Assembly (NCBI RefSeq): GCF_028816455.1
Contig: NZ_CP118246.1
Location: 2,680,501 to 2,744,500, forward strand
Length of the DNA stretch: 64,000 nt
Source of the DNA: Devosia algicola
GTDB lineage: Bacteria > Pseudomonadota > Alphaproteobacteria > Rhizobiales > Devosiaceae
Reading direction: 5' to 3'
The translations under genes and the position numbers were made by a program. The notes below the pieces were generated by a model. The model saw only the letters and a list, made by a program, of their open reading frames with translations. It had not been told where the DNA came from and ran no database searches. Positions 26,082-35,733 of this stretch are shown here, piece after piece; position 1 is the stretch's first letter; each line of letters opens with the position of its first letter.

Positions 26082-27094
26082 GCCGACCACTCCGAATTGG
26101 TTTCCGCCAGTTGCTGGGCCTTAAGCGCCAGTTCCATGGCCTTGTAACAGTGAGCCTGGCTCATTGCCGTTTCCGTACGGTTCTGGATATCGCTTATCAG
26201 CTGACGACCATAGGGCAAATCAACCTCCGAGCAATCGATATGCTGGGTGCCTTTGCCATCGACCAGAAACAGATGATCGGTGCCGGGGCGCCCGGCAATG
26301 TCTATATATTTGCGGAGTTCGATATAGCCTTCGGTGCCCAAAATCGTCAGGCGGCCATCGCCCCAGGTCGGCAGGCCTTTTGGCGTGAACCAGTCAACGC
26401 GAATATAGCCGGTGGCATTGGGCGCACGCAGGTGAATATCGCCAATGTCCTGTAGGCCCGGCCGGTCTGCATTGGCGCGGTTGGACACGGTGGCGGATAC
26501 GACTTCGGCATCCAGCGTGTCGGCAAAAAACAGGAATTGCTCGCACTGGTGGCTGGCAATATCGGCCAGAATGCCGCCATAGCGGGCGCGCGTGAAGAAC
26601 CAGTCAGGGCGCGGATTATTCTTGAGCGCATGGGGCCCAAGCCCCACCGTATTGATCACCTCGCCGATGGCGCCAGCCCGCACCAGTTCACCAGCCTTGA
26701 CGGTGGCGCGGGTTTCAAAGTGTTCGGAGTAGCAGACCGAAAAAATCCGCTTGGTTTCGGCCTGTACCGTCTTGATCTCATCAAGCTGGGCAAAGCTGAT
26801 CATGCCCGGTTTGTCGCTCATGACGTCCTTGCCGTGGCGCATGGCGGCAATGGCGATATCAGCGCGATCACCGGGAATGGCCGACGTTATGACCAGCGCG
26901 ACGGTCTCGTCTTCGAGGATGACTTCAGGCTTTTCCACCCGCTTTGCCTTTGGAAACTTGGCGACGAATTCGGCGGCCAGATCGTCCTCGACGGCATGGA
27001 AGGCGACCAGTTCCGCGCCGGCACGCAGCAGGCAATTCACCTGTCCGTAAATATGGCTGTGATTGATGCCGATAGCGGCGAATTTAGTGGTCAT
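26078..27094 (-). CDS. Gfo/Idh/MocA-family oxidoreductase
   Basis: A 338-residue protein, frame intact. The N-terminus (FAAIGINHSHIYGQVNCLLRAG) is a variant Rossmann start with His instead of the usual Gly-rich loop. The middle has DKPGMISFAQLDEI in place of the EKP motif, and the catalytic-region GGILADIASHQCEQFLFF. The DKP change and the HSH start suggest a distinct subfamily. It lies between the sugar permeases and a second Gfo gene, overlapping the latter by four bases, so the transporter and both enzymes form one operon. Confidence 0.82.
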   Translation of the reverse strand: MTTKFAAIGINHSHIYGQVNCLLRAGAELVAFHAVEDDLAAEFVAKFPKAKRVEKPEVILEDETVALVITSAIPGDRADIAIAAMRHGKDVMSDKPGMISFAQLDEIKTVQAETKRIFSVCYSEHFETRATVKAGELVRAGAIGEVINTVGLGPHALKNNPRPDWFFTRARYGGILADIASHQCEQFLFFADTLDAEVVSATVSNRANADRPGLQDIGDIHLRAPNATGYIRVDWFTPKGLPTWGDGRLTILGTEGYIELRKYIDIAGRPGTDHLFLVDGKGTQHIDCSEVDLPYGRQLISDIQNRTETAMSQAHCYKAMELALKAQQLAETNSEWSA

Positions 27095-27127
27095 GGGAAA
27101 ACTCTGACAAAAGATGGTTCAAATCGA

Positions 27128-28021
27128 TCAGCGCTTCATGCCGGTCGTGGCGATGCCGTCGATCAGCAGGCGCTGGAAGAACAGGAAGAACAGGAAGATC
27201 GGCAATAGCGACAGGCTCGACATGGCGAACAACCCGCCCCAATCCGACTGTGCGGTGGAGTCCACAAAAGTGCGCAGTCCAAGCATGACGGTGTAGGTGC
27301 GAATATCGCTGAGATAGATCAGCGGTCCGAAAAAGTCGTCCCACGTCCAGATGAAGGTGAAAACGCCTGCGGTGGCCAGCACCGGTGTCGACAGCGGCAA
27401 GAGCACTTTCCAATAGATGCGCCAGGGTGAACAACCATCCATTTGCGCCGCCTCATCAAGCTCCTTGGGAATGCCGCGGAAAAACTGCACCATCAGGAAG
27501 ATAAAGAACGCGTCGGCGGCGAGGAATTTCGGCACGACAAGCGGCAGAATGGTGTTGATCCAGCCCAGCCCCTGAAACAGCACATATTGCGGGATCAGGG
27601 TGACCTGATAGGGCAGCATCAGGGTGCCCAGCATCAGCGCAAACCAGAAGGAGCGACCGCGAAATTCAAGGCGCGCAAAGGCAAAGGCAGCCAGCGAACA
27701 GGTCGCCAGATTGCCGATAATCGCCAGAATCGCGATGATGAAAGAATTGAGGAAGAAGGTGCCGAACGAGACCCGCAACCCGTTCCAGCCGCGCACATAG
27801 GCATCAAGCGACCAGCTGGATGGCCACAGCGTTGAGGATGAAAAAATCTCGTTCTCCGGTCGGAACGAGGCCGACAGCATCCACAGCAAGGGATAAAGCA
27901 TCAATATCGAGGCGATGATGAGGGCTGCGTGGGAAGCCGTCGACAGGGCACGCTTGCGCCAGCGCGCTGCGCTGTCATCAGCGCCCGTTACGACGGTGAG
28001 GCGGGGAGCGCTACTCGTCAT
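27128..28021 (-). CDS. Carbohydrate ABC transporter permease, MalG/UgpE type
   Basis: A 297-residue protein with six membrane helices and the EAA loop ELDEAAQMDGCSPWRIYWKVLLPLSTPV, which contacts the ATPase. The sequence FFLNSFIIAILAIIGNLATCSLAAFAFARLEF is typical of MalG-type inner-membrane subunits. It overlaps the partner permease gene by 11 bases. With the binding protein and the ATPase it forms a CUT1-type sugar importer. Confidence 0.9.
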   Translation of the reverse strand: MTSSAPRLTVVTGADDSAARWRKRALSTASHAALIIASILMLYPLLWMLSASFRPENEIFSSSTLWPSSWSLDAYVRGWNGLRVSFGTFFLNSFIIAILAIIGNLATCSLAAFAFARLEFRGRSFWFALMLGTLMLPYQVTLIPQYVLFQGLGWINTILPLVVPKFLAADAFFIFLMVQFFRGIPKELDEAAQMDGCSPWRIYWKVLLPLSTPVLATAGVFTFIWTWDDFFGPLIYLSDIRTYTVMLGLRTFVDSTAQSDWGGLFAMSSLSLLPIFLFFLFFQRLLIDGIATTGMKR

Positions 28022-28964
28022 AATGCACCCAATATTTCGAGGTCAGGAAGGAGAAGCCGGTAAAGGCCGCCACGATTGCCAACAGCACCCAGGCCAGCGC
28101 CGAGGCATAGCCCATGCGGAAAAAGCCAAACGCCTCCTGATAGAGATAGAGCGTGTAAAACAGCGTCGAATTGATCGGATTGCCAGTGCCGCCCGAAATG
28201 ATGAAAGCGGGGGTGAAGCTTTTGAACGCATCAATTGTCTGGATGACGGCGTTAAAGAACACGACTGGTGTCAGAAGCGGCAAGGTGATCTTCCAGAACA
28301 TGCGCGATTTGCTGGCCCCATCAAGACTGGCCGCTTCGTACATGTCCTGCGGAATCTGGCGAAGGCCGGCCAAAAATATGATCATGGGTGAGCCGAACTG
28401 CCAGATCGAGAGCACAATCAGCGTCCACAGCGAATAGCGCGGATTGGAGATCCAGCTTGGTCCCTCAATGCCGAAGATGGCGAGGAAATCATTGACCACG
28501 CCGTCCCCGGCAAACAATTGCCGCCATAGCACGGCAATGGCGACGCTGGCACCCAGCAGCGATGGCAAATAGAACACGGCGCGATAAAGCGGCAGGCCGC
28601 GCATGCCGCGATTGAGCAGCAGGGCAACCGCCAGCGCGAACGCCAGTTTCAGCGGCACCGAAAAGATCACGAAAAAGAAGGTAACCCGCATCGAGGCGGC
28701 AAATTTCGGATCGGCGGTAAAGATGCGGGTGTAATTGTCCATCCCCACCCAGTTGGGTGAGGTCAGGAGATCAAAGTCGGTAAAGCTGAGATAGAGTGAA
28801 GTGAGCATTGGCCCCAAAGTGAGGCCGAAAAAGCCAATGAACCAAGGGAGCAGAAACAAATATCCCGGTGCATCGCGGGTCCACATACGTGACCAAAACG
28901 AGGGAGTGACCGCGCGCCCCAACTTGGCGGCGCTATCGGCGGCGCTATAGGAGTGCGCGGTCAT
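28011..28964 (-). CDS. Carbohydrate ABC transporter permease, MalF/UgpA type
   Basis: A 317-residue permease beginning with a polar tail, then YLFLLPWFIGFFGLTLGPMLTSLYLSF, and with the EAA loop DMYEAASLDGASKSRMFWKITLPLLTPV. This is the standard MalF/UgpA pattern. It lies three bases after the substrate-binding protein stop and overlaps the second permease, so translation is coupled. Confidence 0.9.
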   Translation of the reverse strand: MTAHSYSAADSAAKLGRAVTPSFWSRMWTRDAPGYLFLLPWFIGFFGLTLGPMLTSLYLSFTDFDLLTSPNWVGMDNYTRIFTADPKFAASMRVTFFFVIFSVPLKLAFALAVALLLNRGMRGLPLYRAVFYLPSLLGASVAIAVLWRQLFAGDGVVNDFLAIFGIEGPSWISNPRYSLWTLIVLSIWQFGSPMIIFLAGLRQIPQDMYEAASLDGASKSRMFWKITLPLLTPVVFFNAVIQTIDAFKSFTPAFIISGGTGNPINSTLFYTLYLYQEAFGFFRMGYASALAWVLLAIVAAFTGFSFLTSKYWVHYDE

Positions 28965-28967
28965 CGA

Positions 28968-30260
28968 TTAGCTCGCCGCCCGTGCCAGAATATCGGCAGC
29001 GCCACTGACCAGTTCGGGACCGGCGTCATCGGGTGACTTGGCACCGAAGGCGACTTCCTGACTAATGGTGCGCAGGAGCGAGGCTGTCAATTTCGCCCGC
29101 TGCCGCCGGTGGCGATGGTGGCAAGGCCGCCAAAAGGTCACCCAGATTGGACACGAAGTTCAGCGCGATCTTGCTCTGCTCGTCCAGTGTCGGTGCCAGC
29201 GCATCGCGCACTGAAGCCGAGCAGGGAATGCCGCGTTCAACGCCCAGAACCATGGCCGCATCCTTGTCATTGACAAAGAAGCTGATGAATTTTGCCGAGC
29301 CTTTCCTTGTCGTTGGATTTGCCGGCCACCGAGAAGAACATCGAAGGCTTGCGATAGTGCCCGCCAGGGGCGTCCGTTGCGATGCGGGGGAAGTTGGTGA
29401 TGGTGATCTCATCCTGGTTGATCGCCTGGAAGGCCACCAACTGGTTTGAGTTTGACGGGATCATCGCCGCCTTGCCCAATGTGACCATCGTTGTTTCAAG
29501 CGGTCCGGTATCAAGCGCCTGATCTTCAGCGGATACGCAAACGCCTGCGTCACGCAGGTCGGCCCACATGGCGAACCATTCGGTGGCATCGGCATCATCA
29601 AAGGCCAGCTTGCCTTCGGCTGTATAGAGCGCTTTGCCCTTCTGGCGCAGCCAGTTTTCCAACATGGGTTCGGAACCCGAGCCGTCGCCGATCAGCTTCA
29701 TTTCGCCCTTGGCATTGAACTTTTCGGCCATGGCCTTGAGATCGTCGTAGGTGGTCATCTTGCCCGGCAACTCGACGCCAGCGCGTTCGAAGGCGGCCTT
29801 GTTGACCATCATGGCGACCGAGTTGGCCCCCAGGCTGATGCCGTAAAGCTTGCCATCGACCTTGCCGCCGTCGAGCCTGATCCTGATCGAAATCGTCCAG
29901 TTTCAGCACATCCCCGACATAGTCATCGAGCGGGGCAATAGCGCCACGGTCGGCATATTCAACGATATAGCGATAGTCCATCTGGATGATGTCGGGGGCG
30001 TTGCCACCGGCGGTCTGGGTGGCCAGCTTGGGCCAATAGTCGCCCCAGCCAAGAAACTCGCCTTCCACGACCTGACCCGGATTGGCCTTGTCATAGAGGT
30101 CGGTGACGCCATAAGTGCGGTCGGCGCGGGCCTGTCCGCCCCAGAACAGCAAGCGCAGGCGCGCTTCCTGCGACAGGACCGGGCTGATACCTAAAGCACC
30201 AGCAGCCATGAGGGTTGTGCTGCCGACCAGAAACTGGCGGCGATCGATACGAATTGACAT
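28968..30260 (-). CDS. Sugar ABC transporter substrate-binding protein (three frameshifts)
   Basis: The start MSIRIDRRQFLVGSTTLMAAG has a twin-arginine-like RRQFL signal. Then come LLFWGGQARADRTYGVTDLYDKANPG and PDIIQMDYRYIVEYADRGAIAPLDDYV, typical of family 1 sugar-binding proteins. The frame breaks at 29873-29878, 29297-29302 and 29080-29085. Each break is repaired by removing one base from a GAGCT-type site, giving successively QLDGGKVDGKLYGISLG, NDKESSAKFISFFVND and EIDSSLLRTISQEVAFG. Corrected length is 429 residues, normal for the family. The protein would deliver an unidentified sugar from the periplasm to the two permeases downstream. Confidence 0.85.
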
Positions 30261-30312
30261 TTACTTCCTCCCTGGAAATCTTTTTACCGGCAGAGCCAGC
30301 TATTATTGGAAC

Positions 30313-30352
30313 AGCGACCTCCCAGTCGCTAATTCACCGATTAGTTACAAAC
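30313..30352. promoter_or_regulatory. Operator region of the sugar transport operon, with GTTACAAA motif
   Basis: In the gap before the binding-protein gene lie a perfect repeat AGCGAC-N6-GTCGCT (30313-30330) and AGTTACAAA (30343-30351). AGTTACAAA recurs at 32405 in the promoter of the divergent TetR and Gfo genes. Here TTCAC-N6-GTTAC (30333-30348) is a weaker version of the GTAAC-N6-GTTAC palindrome seen there. A shared regulator is inferred. Confidence 0.4.
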
Positions 30353-30510
30353 TTTGACGCACTCTTTTTGCAGTGTCAAGACACTTGTATGGAAGATGGC
30401 GCGCGAGACTTTCGTCATTTATCGTCTCGATTGTTTGCCATCGCCATGCCGAGGCGCCGGTTTGGGCATTATAGAGCCATAGAGAGGGTGCGGGGAAAAA
30501 TACGAAATCA

Positions 30511-30542
30511 CCGGGATAATATAGATGCTATCTATAGCCCGG
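30511..30542. promoter_or_regulatory. Long inverted repeat upstream of the LysR gene
   Basis: A palindrome with outer arms CCGGG / CCCGG and inner arms TATAGAT / ATCTATA around GCT, ending 19 bases before the LysR start. LysR proteins usually bind interrupted T-N11-A palindromes in the gap between their own gene and a divergent target, which is the arrangement here. It is a likely autoregulatory and target site. Confidence 0.55.
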
Positions 30543-30561
30543 CCCAGCGGAGGAATCGGTC

Positions 30562-31485
30562 ATGGACAAACTATTGCAGCAATTTCTGGCCATCGCCGAG
30601 GCTGGCAGCATCAGTGGGGCGACGGCGGCGCTATATGTGACCCAGCCCACCCTGACCTTCAATATGCGCAAACTCGAGGAGAGCCTGGGCGTGCAATTGT
30701 TCGTGCGCTCCTCCCAGGGCATGCGACTGACCGCCTATGGCGAAACGCTTTACGAAAACGCCCGGCTGATGCGGCGGCTCTACGACAACACGCTCAATGC
30801 GCTCGAAAACCAGCGGCTGCGCACCGAACGCGGCCTGAGCATCGGCTGCGGCTATTCCTGGTGGTCGTTGCTGGTACGCGACATGGTGGTTCAATATGCC
30901 CAGCAATATCCCAATGCGCCGATCCAGGCGAGTCTGGGCAACCAGTTGCGCTGCATGGATCAATTGTTGTCCGGCGATATATCGCTGTTTATCGGGCATG
31001 AAATTGTCGGTCTGAACGCAGCCACAAGCACAGAGTTTTTGCCGCTAACCAGCGTTCATGGCGCCTATTATGTCCGCGCTCGCCACCCGTTGCTGGGGCG
31101 ACCGCGCGACCGCCACGAGATCGAGGCTTATCCCAGCGTCACGAGCACGCCACCCGAAACCCGGCACCAGCGTTTTTTTGACGCTGCCCATCGGCAGGAC
31201 CGGTCCTCGACTCTGTTTGATCGCACCCGCTTCGCCTTCGGGTCCAACTCGCTGGCCGCGTGCCTTGATTTTATCAGCGCCACGGACGCAGTGCTGAGCC
31301 ATACCAGCGTCATGGCCGACGAATTTGGCAAGCGCGACATTCACCAGATTGCGTTGAGCACGCCGCCAACCCCCGAAACCGTTGGCATTTATGTGCTCGC
31401 TGAACGGATTAATGACGAACGGGTCGCGGATCTGATCGCGCGGATCAAGCAGATGGCGCACGCCAGGCTGGGTCCGCCAGCCTAG
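30562..31485 (+). CDS. LysR-family transcriptional regulator
   Basis: A 307-residue protein. The winged HTH is at the start (MDKLLQQFLAIAEAGSISGATAALYVTQPTLTFNMRKLEESLGVQLFVRS), followed by a periplasmic-binding-like effector domain. It is divergent from the sugar transport operon, separated by about 300 bases, and therefore probably controls it. The effector is likely a sugar or early pathway intermediate, which is inference from position. Confidence 0.85.
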   Translation: MDKLLQQFLAIAEAGSISGATAALYVTQPTLTFNMRKLEESLGVQLFVRSSQGMRLTAYGETLYENARLMRRLYDNTLNALENQRLRTERGLSIGCGYSWWSLLVRDMVVQYAQQYPNAPIQASLGNQLRCMDQLLSGDISLFIGHEIVGLNAATSTEFLPLTSVHGAYYVRARHPLLGRPRDRHEIEAYPSVTSTPPETRHQRFFDAAHRQDRSSTLFDRTRFAFGSNSLAACLDFISATDAVLSHTSVMADEFGKRDIHQIALSTPPTPETVGIYVLAERINDERVADLIARIKQMAHARLGPPA

Positions 31486-31513
31486 CAAGCCCGCCGAGGT
31501 TTTGCTTGCCGTT

Positions 31514-32194
31514 CTACCTGTCCGGCCTGGTCTGCAAATAGTCCAGCACCATCTGCACCGCCTGGGCTTCGCGCTCCTGGACCATAGTGATCTCGGACAG
31601 GTCACGCTCGAAAATAACCGAGAGCGTCTTCATGTTGGAGACATAGAAATAGCCAAGGCCCGCAATGGAAATATAAAGCTGCACCGGATCGACATCGCCG
31701 CGAAAAATACCAGCGTCACTCCCCTTGCTGACAATGGCCCGGAGTTCGGCGACCAAGGGCGAATGCAGGGCGGGAATGTCAGCGATCTGTTTGAGAAAGC
31801 GGGCATTATGCAGGTTTTCAACGGCCAGCAGACGCGGGAACCAGGGGTTGGCCAGATAGTGGCGAAAGGTGAAACGCACAATGCGGTCCACCGCCTCGAC
31901 CGGATCGAGTTTGCTGAGCGAAAGCTCGCGTTCGCCGCTACGGATTTCGAGATAGGCATCGTGCAGAACCGCCAGATAGAGCGCCTCCTTGTTGCCCCAG
32001 TAATGATAAAGCAGGCGCTTGTTGGCGCCAGCGCGATCAGCAATGGCATCAACCCGCGCGCCCTCGAATCCACGCTCGGAAAACTCGCCCCGCGCCGCCG
32101 TCAGAATGGCAGCTTTCGTCTTGGCCGAATTGCGGGGACGCCGGGCGGGCGGGGCGGTCAGGGTCACGGAAAAGGGCACCAATCGGGTTTGCAA
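31514..32194 (-). CDS. TetR/AcrR-family transcriptional regulator
   Basis: A 226-residue repressor with HTH AAILTAARGEFSERGFEGARVDAIADRAGANKRLLYHYWGNKEALY and a C-terminal domain with FTFRHYLANPWFPRLLAVENLHNARFL. It is divergent from a Gfo-type oxidoreductase gene with a 244-base gap that contains GTAAC-N6-GTTAC. In-frame GTG at 32167 is an alternative start. It likely represses the catabolic operon to its right and perhaps the importer. Confidence 0.82.
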   Translation of the reverse strand: MQTRLVPFSVTLTAPPARRPRNSAKTKAAILTAARGEFSERGFEGARVDAIADRAGANKRLLYHYWGNKEALYLAVLHDAYLEIRSGERELSLSKLDPVEAVDRIVRFTFRHYLANPWFPRLLAVENLHNARFLKQIADIPALHSPLVAELRAIVSKGSDAGIFRGDVDPVQLYISIAGLGYFYVSNMKTLSVIFERDLSEITMVQEREAQAVQMVLDYLQTRPDR

Positions 32195-32386
32195 CGACGC
32201 CTAGGCGATAGCAGCGGCGACGGAGCGGGTAAAGGCACTAGCGTTGACGCCGATCCCCTCCGCACCCCTCAACGGCTAACATTGCGCTCACGCTGAGCGC
32301 TGGCAAAAGGTGGTTTTGGGCGCATCGAGTCCTGCATTTCGTGCATGGCTCGCCTTGACAAACCACTTGACGGAAAACCGGCCTGA

Positions 32387-32410
32387 TGTAACAAGTAACC
32401 AAGCAGTTAC
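32387..32410. promoter_or_regulatory. GTAAC-N6-GTTAC operator between TetR and Gfo genes
   Basis: GTAACCAAGCAGTTAC (32395-32410) is a clean inverted repeat with six-base spacer; a further half-site TGTAAC lies at 32387. It is 29 bases before the Gfo start codon. Such short palindromes suit a TetR dimer, and the TetR gene is divergent. Related sequence lies before the sugar-binding protein gene at 30333-30351. Confidence 0.55.
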
Positions 32411-32438
32411 AAATGTCAATGATATTGAGGGGCGACAA

Positions 32439-33591
32439 ATGGCGGAACAACGGCTGGGCGTGATCATGCATGGCGTCACCGGGCGCATGGGTTATAATCA
32501 GCACCTGGTGCGCTCGATCCTGGCCATTCGCGATCAGGGTGGCATTGCGCTCAAGAATGGCGACCGGCTGGTGGTGGATCCGATCATTGTCGGGCGGGAC
32601 GCCGACAAGATCGAGCGCCTTGCCAAAAAGCACAATATCGAGCGCTATGGCAGCAATCTTGATGCGGCATTGGCCAACCCCGACGACAGCGTGTTTTTTG
32701 ACGCTGGCACGACATTGATGCGGGCCGGACTGATCGAAAAGGCGCTGACCGCCGGAAAACATGTTTATTGCGAAAAGCCCACATCGGACAATCTTGAGGT
32801 GGCGCTCAATCTGGCCAAGACGGCGCGCGCCTCGGGTCTCAAGCATGGCGTGGTGCAGGACAAGCTGTTCCTGCCGGGCCTGATGAAACTCAAAATTCTA
32901 CGCGACAGTGGCTTTTTTGGCAAAATTCTCTCGGTGCGGGGCGAGTTTGGCTATTGGGTGTTTGAAGGTGACTGGCAGCCGGCCCAACGCCCGAGCCTGG
33001 AATTATCGCAAGGCCGATGGCGGCGGCATCATCCTCGATATGCTGTGCCACTGGCGCTATGTGCTCGATAATCTGTTCGGCGAGGTCAAGGCCGTCTCCT
33101 GCCTTGGCGCAACGCACATTCCAGAGCGCGTCGATGAAAATGGCAAGCCTTACAAGGCCGATACTGATGATGCGGCCTATGCCACGTTTGAACTTGAAGA
33201 CGGGGTGATTGCGCAGATCAATTCGAGTTGGACAACGCGGGTTCGGCGCGATGATCTGGTGACCTTTCATGTCGATGGCACCCATGGCTCAGCGGTTGCG
33301 GGCCTGCACAAATGCTGGAGCCAGCACCGGGTCAATACGCCAAAGCCGGTGTGGAACCCGGACCAGCCGCAAACGATGAATTTTTTCAACGATTGGGAAG
33401 AAGTGCCCGACAATTGGCCGGCCGAAAACGGCTTCAAGGCGCAATGGGAAATGTTCCTGCGCCATGTCGCTGAAGACGGTCCGTGGCCTTATGGGCTTGA
33501 GGCGGGTGCCAAGGGCGTGCAACTGGCCGAACTGGGCCTTAAGAGCTGGGAAGAACGGCGCTGGCTCGACGTGCCGAAACTGGAATTCTGA
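32439..33591 (+). CDS. Gfo/Idh/MocA-family oxidoreductase (one frameshift)
   Basis: N-terminal Rossmann region RLGVIMHGVTGRMGYNQHLVRSI resembles dihydrodipicolinate-reductase-like starts. Further motifs are HVYCEKPTSDNLEVALNLAK (EKP) and the C-terminal GGGIILDMLCHWRYVLDNLFGEVK. The frame breaks at 32993-32998; dropping one base from GAGCCTG reads RPSWNYRKADGGGIILDM, giving 383 residues. GAGGGGCG is the ribosome binding site. It opens a rightward operon with a DUF993 protein, a TIM-barrel isomerase and another Gfo enzyme. Confidence 0.85.
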
Positions 33592-33656
33592 CAGCGACGG
33601 ACTGACCCTGGCCATTGCCGGGGTGACCCAAGTTTGTTGAGGCTTAGGAGGCCAAA

Positions 33657-34826
33657 ATGACCAGGATCAATCTACCCAATTCCGACCGCTCGATCACCAG
33701 CTACACCCTCACCGGCGAGCCATTGCCCTTTATCAAACACAAGGCGGCCGAGTTTTCACGCATTGCCTATGGAGCGGCCCATGTGGTGGCCGATCCGCTG
33801 GCGGCGGTTGATCCATGGTTGACCCCGGCGATTGACTGGGAGCGGACGCTGGCCTTTCGGCATCGGCTGTGGGATCTGGGACTGGGCGTGGCCGAGGCGA
33901 TGGACACGGCGCAGCGCGGCATGGGACTTGGCTGGGCCGAGGCGCAGGAGCCTGATCAAGCGATCGCAGGCGGAAGCCGGAACGCGCGACGATGCGCTGA
34001 TTGCCTATGGTGCGGGGACCGACCATCTGGCCCCCGGCCCCGATGTGAGCATCGACGATATCATCAAGGCCTATGAAGAGCAGGTCGGCTTTGTCGAAGG
34101 GCAGGGGGGCGCGTTATCCTGATGGCCAGCCGCGCACTGGCGGCAGCGGCCAAGGGGCCGGACGACTATGCGAGGGTTTATGCCCATATTCTGCGCCAGG
34201 TAAAACAGCCGGTGATCATACACTGGCTGGGCGACATGTTCGATCCGGCGTTGACTGGCTATTGGGGCCATGCCGACCTTGAAAAGGCGATGGATGTTTG
34301 CCTTGACGTCATGGCAGCCCATGCCGAAAAAATCGACGGGATCAAGATTTCGTTGCTGAGCAAGGAAAAGGAAATTTCCATGCGCCGCCGCCTGCCCGGT
34401 ACTGTGCGTATGTATACCGGCGACGATTTCAACTATGCCGAACTGATTGCCGGGGATCAGGAGGGCTATTCCGATGCATTGTTGGGCATTTTTGACGCTA
34501 TCGCCCCGGTGGCGTCGGCGGCGCTGGCCCAATTGGGGCAATCCAACTCCAAGGCGTTTTTTGAACTGCTGGAGCCGACCGTGCCGCTGTCACGGCACAT
34601 TTTTGCGGCCCCGACCCGCTTTTATAAAACCGGGGTGGTGTTTCTGGCCTATCTCAATGGGTTGCAGGAGCATTTTTCGATGGTTGGCGGGCAACAAAGT
34701 ACCCGCTCATTACAGCATCTGGCCGAACTGTTCCGACTGGCAGACAAAGCGCGGGCGCTGAGCGATCCAGACCTGGCGGTCAAGCGGATGCAGGCGATAT
34801 TGAGGGTGAATGGAGTGGCGGCATGA
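33657..34826 (+). CDS. DUF993 protein, dihydrodipicolinate-synthase-like aldolase fold (two frameshifts)
   Basis: Pieces in three frames make one DUF993 protein: IDWERTLAFRHRLWDLGLGVAEAMDTAQRGMGL, then ALIAYGAGTDHLAPGP and DIIKAYEEQVGFVEGQGG, then MASRALAAAAKGPDDYARVYAHILRQ and the likely Schiff-base Lys in KIDGIKISLLSKEKE. One break is the GAGCCTG at 33948-33953 (repair reads AQELIKRSQAEAG). The second is a G6 run at 34104-34109, which needs one more G to read GGRVILMASRA. Corrected length is 389 residues. The fold suggests aldol cleavage or dehydration of a sugar acid. Its start ATGA is shared with the next gene. Confidence 0.8.
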
Positions 34827-35647
34827 GCGACAATATCCTGTCCCTCAATCTGGCGACCACCCGCCAGCAATGGGGTTTTGCCGAAGCGGTCGATGGCTGC
34901 CTGCGCCATGGGGTCACCGCCATTTCACCCTGGCGCGATCAAATTGCAAAAATCGGCCCGAGTGAAGCGGCCGGAATCGTGCGCGACAACAAGCTGCGGG
35001 TGACCGGGGTTTGCCGGGGCGGCATGTTTCCAGCCGACACCGCAGCGGGACGTCAGGCCGCGATTGACGATAATCTGCACGCCATTGATGAGGCGGCGGC
35101 GCTCAATGCCGACTGCCTGGTGCTGGTGGTGGGCGGCCTGCCCGGCTCCAGCAAGGACATTGCCGGGGCGCGGGCCATGGTTCATGACGGTATTGCCGCC
35201 ATGCTGCCGCACGCCAATGCCAGCGGCGTCAAACTGGCCGTCGAGCCGCTACACCCGATGTATGCGGCGGATCGGGCCTGCGTCAACACCATCGATCAGG
35301 CGCTCGATATCTGCGAGGACTTGGGCGAAACCGTCGGGGTCGCCATCGATGTCTATCACGTCTGGTGGGACCCCAATCTTGCGGCAGCCATTGCGCGCGC
35401 TGGCCGGATGAACAGGATTTTTGCTCACCATATCTGCGATTGGCTGGTACCGACGCGCGACATGCTGCTCGACCGCGGCATGATGGGTGACGGCATCATT
35501 GACCTCAAATCCATTCGTGCCATGATTGAGGCTGCGGGCTATAATGGCCCGCAGGAAGTGGAGATTTTTTCCAGCGAAAATTGGTGGAAGAAAGACGGCG
35601 ACGAGGTGCTGGAAACTTGCCTCGAACGCTTCAACAGTGTGTGTTGA
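34823..35647 (+). CDS. Sugar phosphate isomerase/epimerase-like TIM barrel
   Basis: A 274-residue protein of the xylose-isomerase-like AP-endonuclease-2 superfamily: AVEPLHPMYAADRACVNT, VGVAIDVYHVWWDPNL, FAHHICDWLVPTRDML, and EVEIFSSENWW with the metal-binding Glu. Members include 3-keto-sugar isomerases and eliminases. It overlaps the DUF993 gene by four bases and precedes a Gfo oxidoreductase, an order compatible with oxidation, isomerisation and cleavage of an unknown sugar. Confidence 0.85.
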   Translation: MSDNILSLNLATTRQQWGFAEAVDGCLRHGVTAISPWRDQIAKIGPSEAAGIVRDNKLRVTGVCRGGMFPADTAAGRQAAIDDNLHAIDEAAALNADCLVLVVGGLPGSSKDIAGARAMVHDGIAAMLPHANASGVKLAVEPLHPMYAADRACVNTIDQALDICEDLGETVGVAIDVYHVWWDPNLAAAIARAGRMNRIFAHHICDWLVPTRDMLLDRGMMGDGIIDLKSIRAMIEAAGYNGPQEVEIFSSENWWKKDGDEVLETCLERFNSVC

Positions 35648-35660
35648 GTGAACAGGCTCT

Positions 35661-35681
35661 CACCCCGGAATCGCCGGGGTG
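35661..35681 (+). other. Strong hairpin between the isomerase and Gfo genes
   Basis: CACCCCGG (35661-35668) pairs perfectly with CCGGGGTG (35674-35681) around a five-base loop. There is no T-run, so it is unlikely to stop transcription fully; it may protect or divide the operon mRNA. Confidence 0.5.
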
Positions 35682-35733
35682 GACTGGGTCTGACAGATGC
35701 GGCGGCCGGCCGGCGCCGTGAAGGAATACGAAA

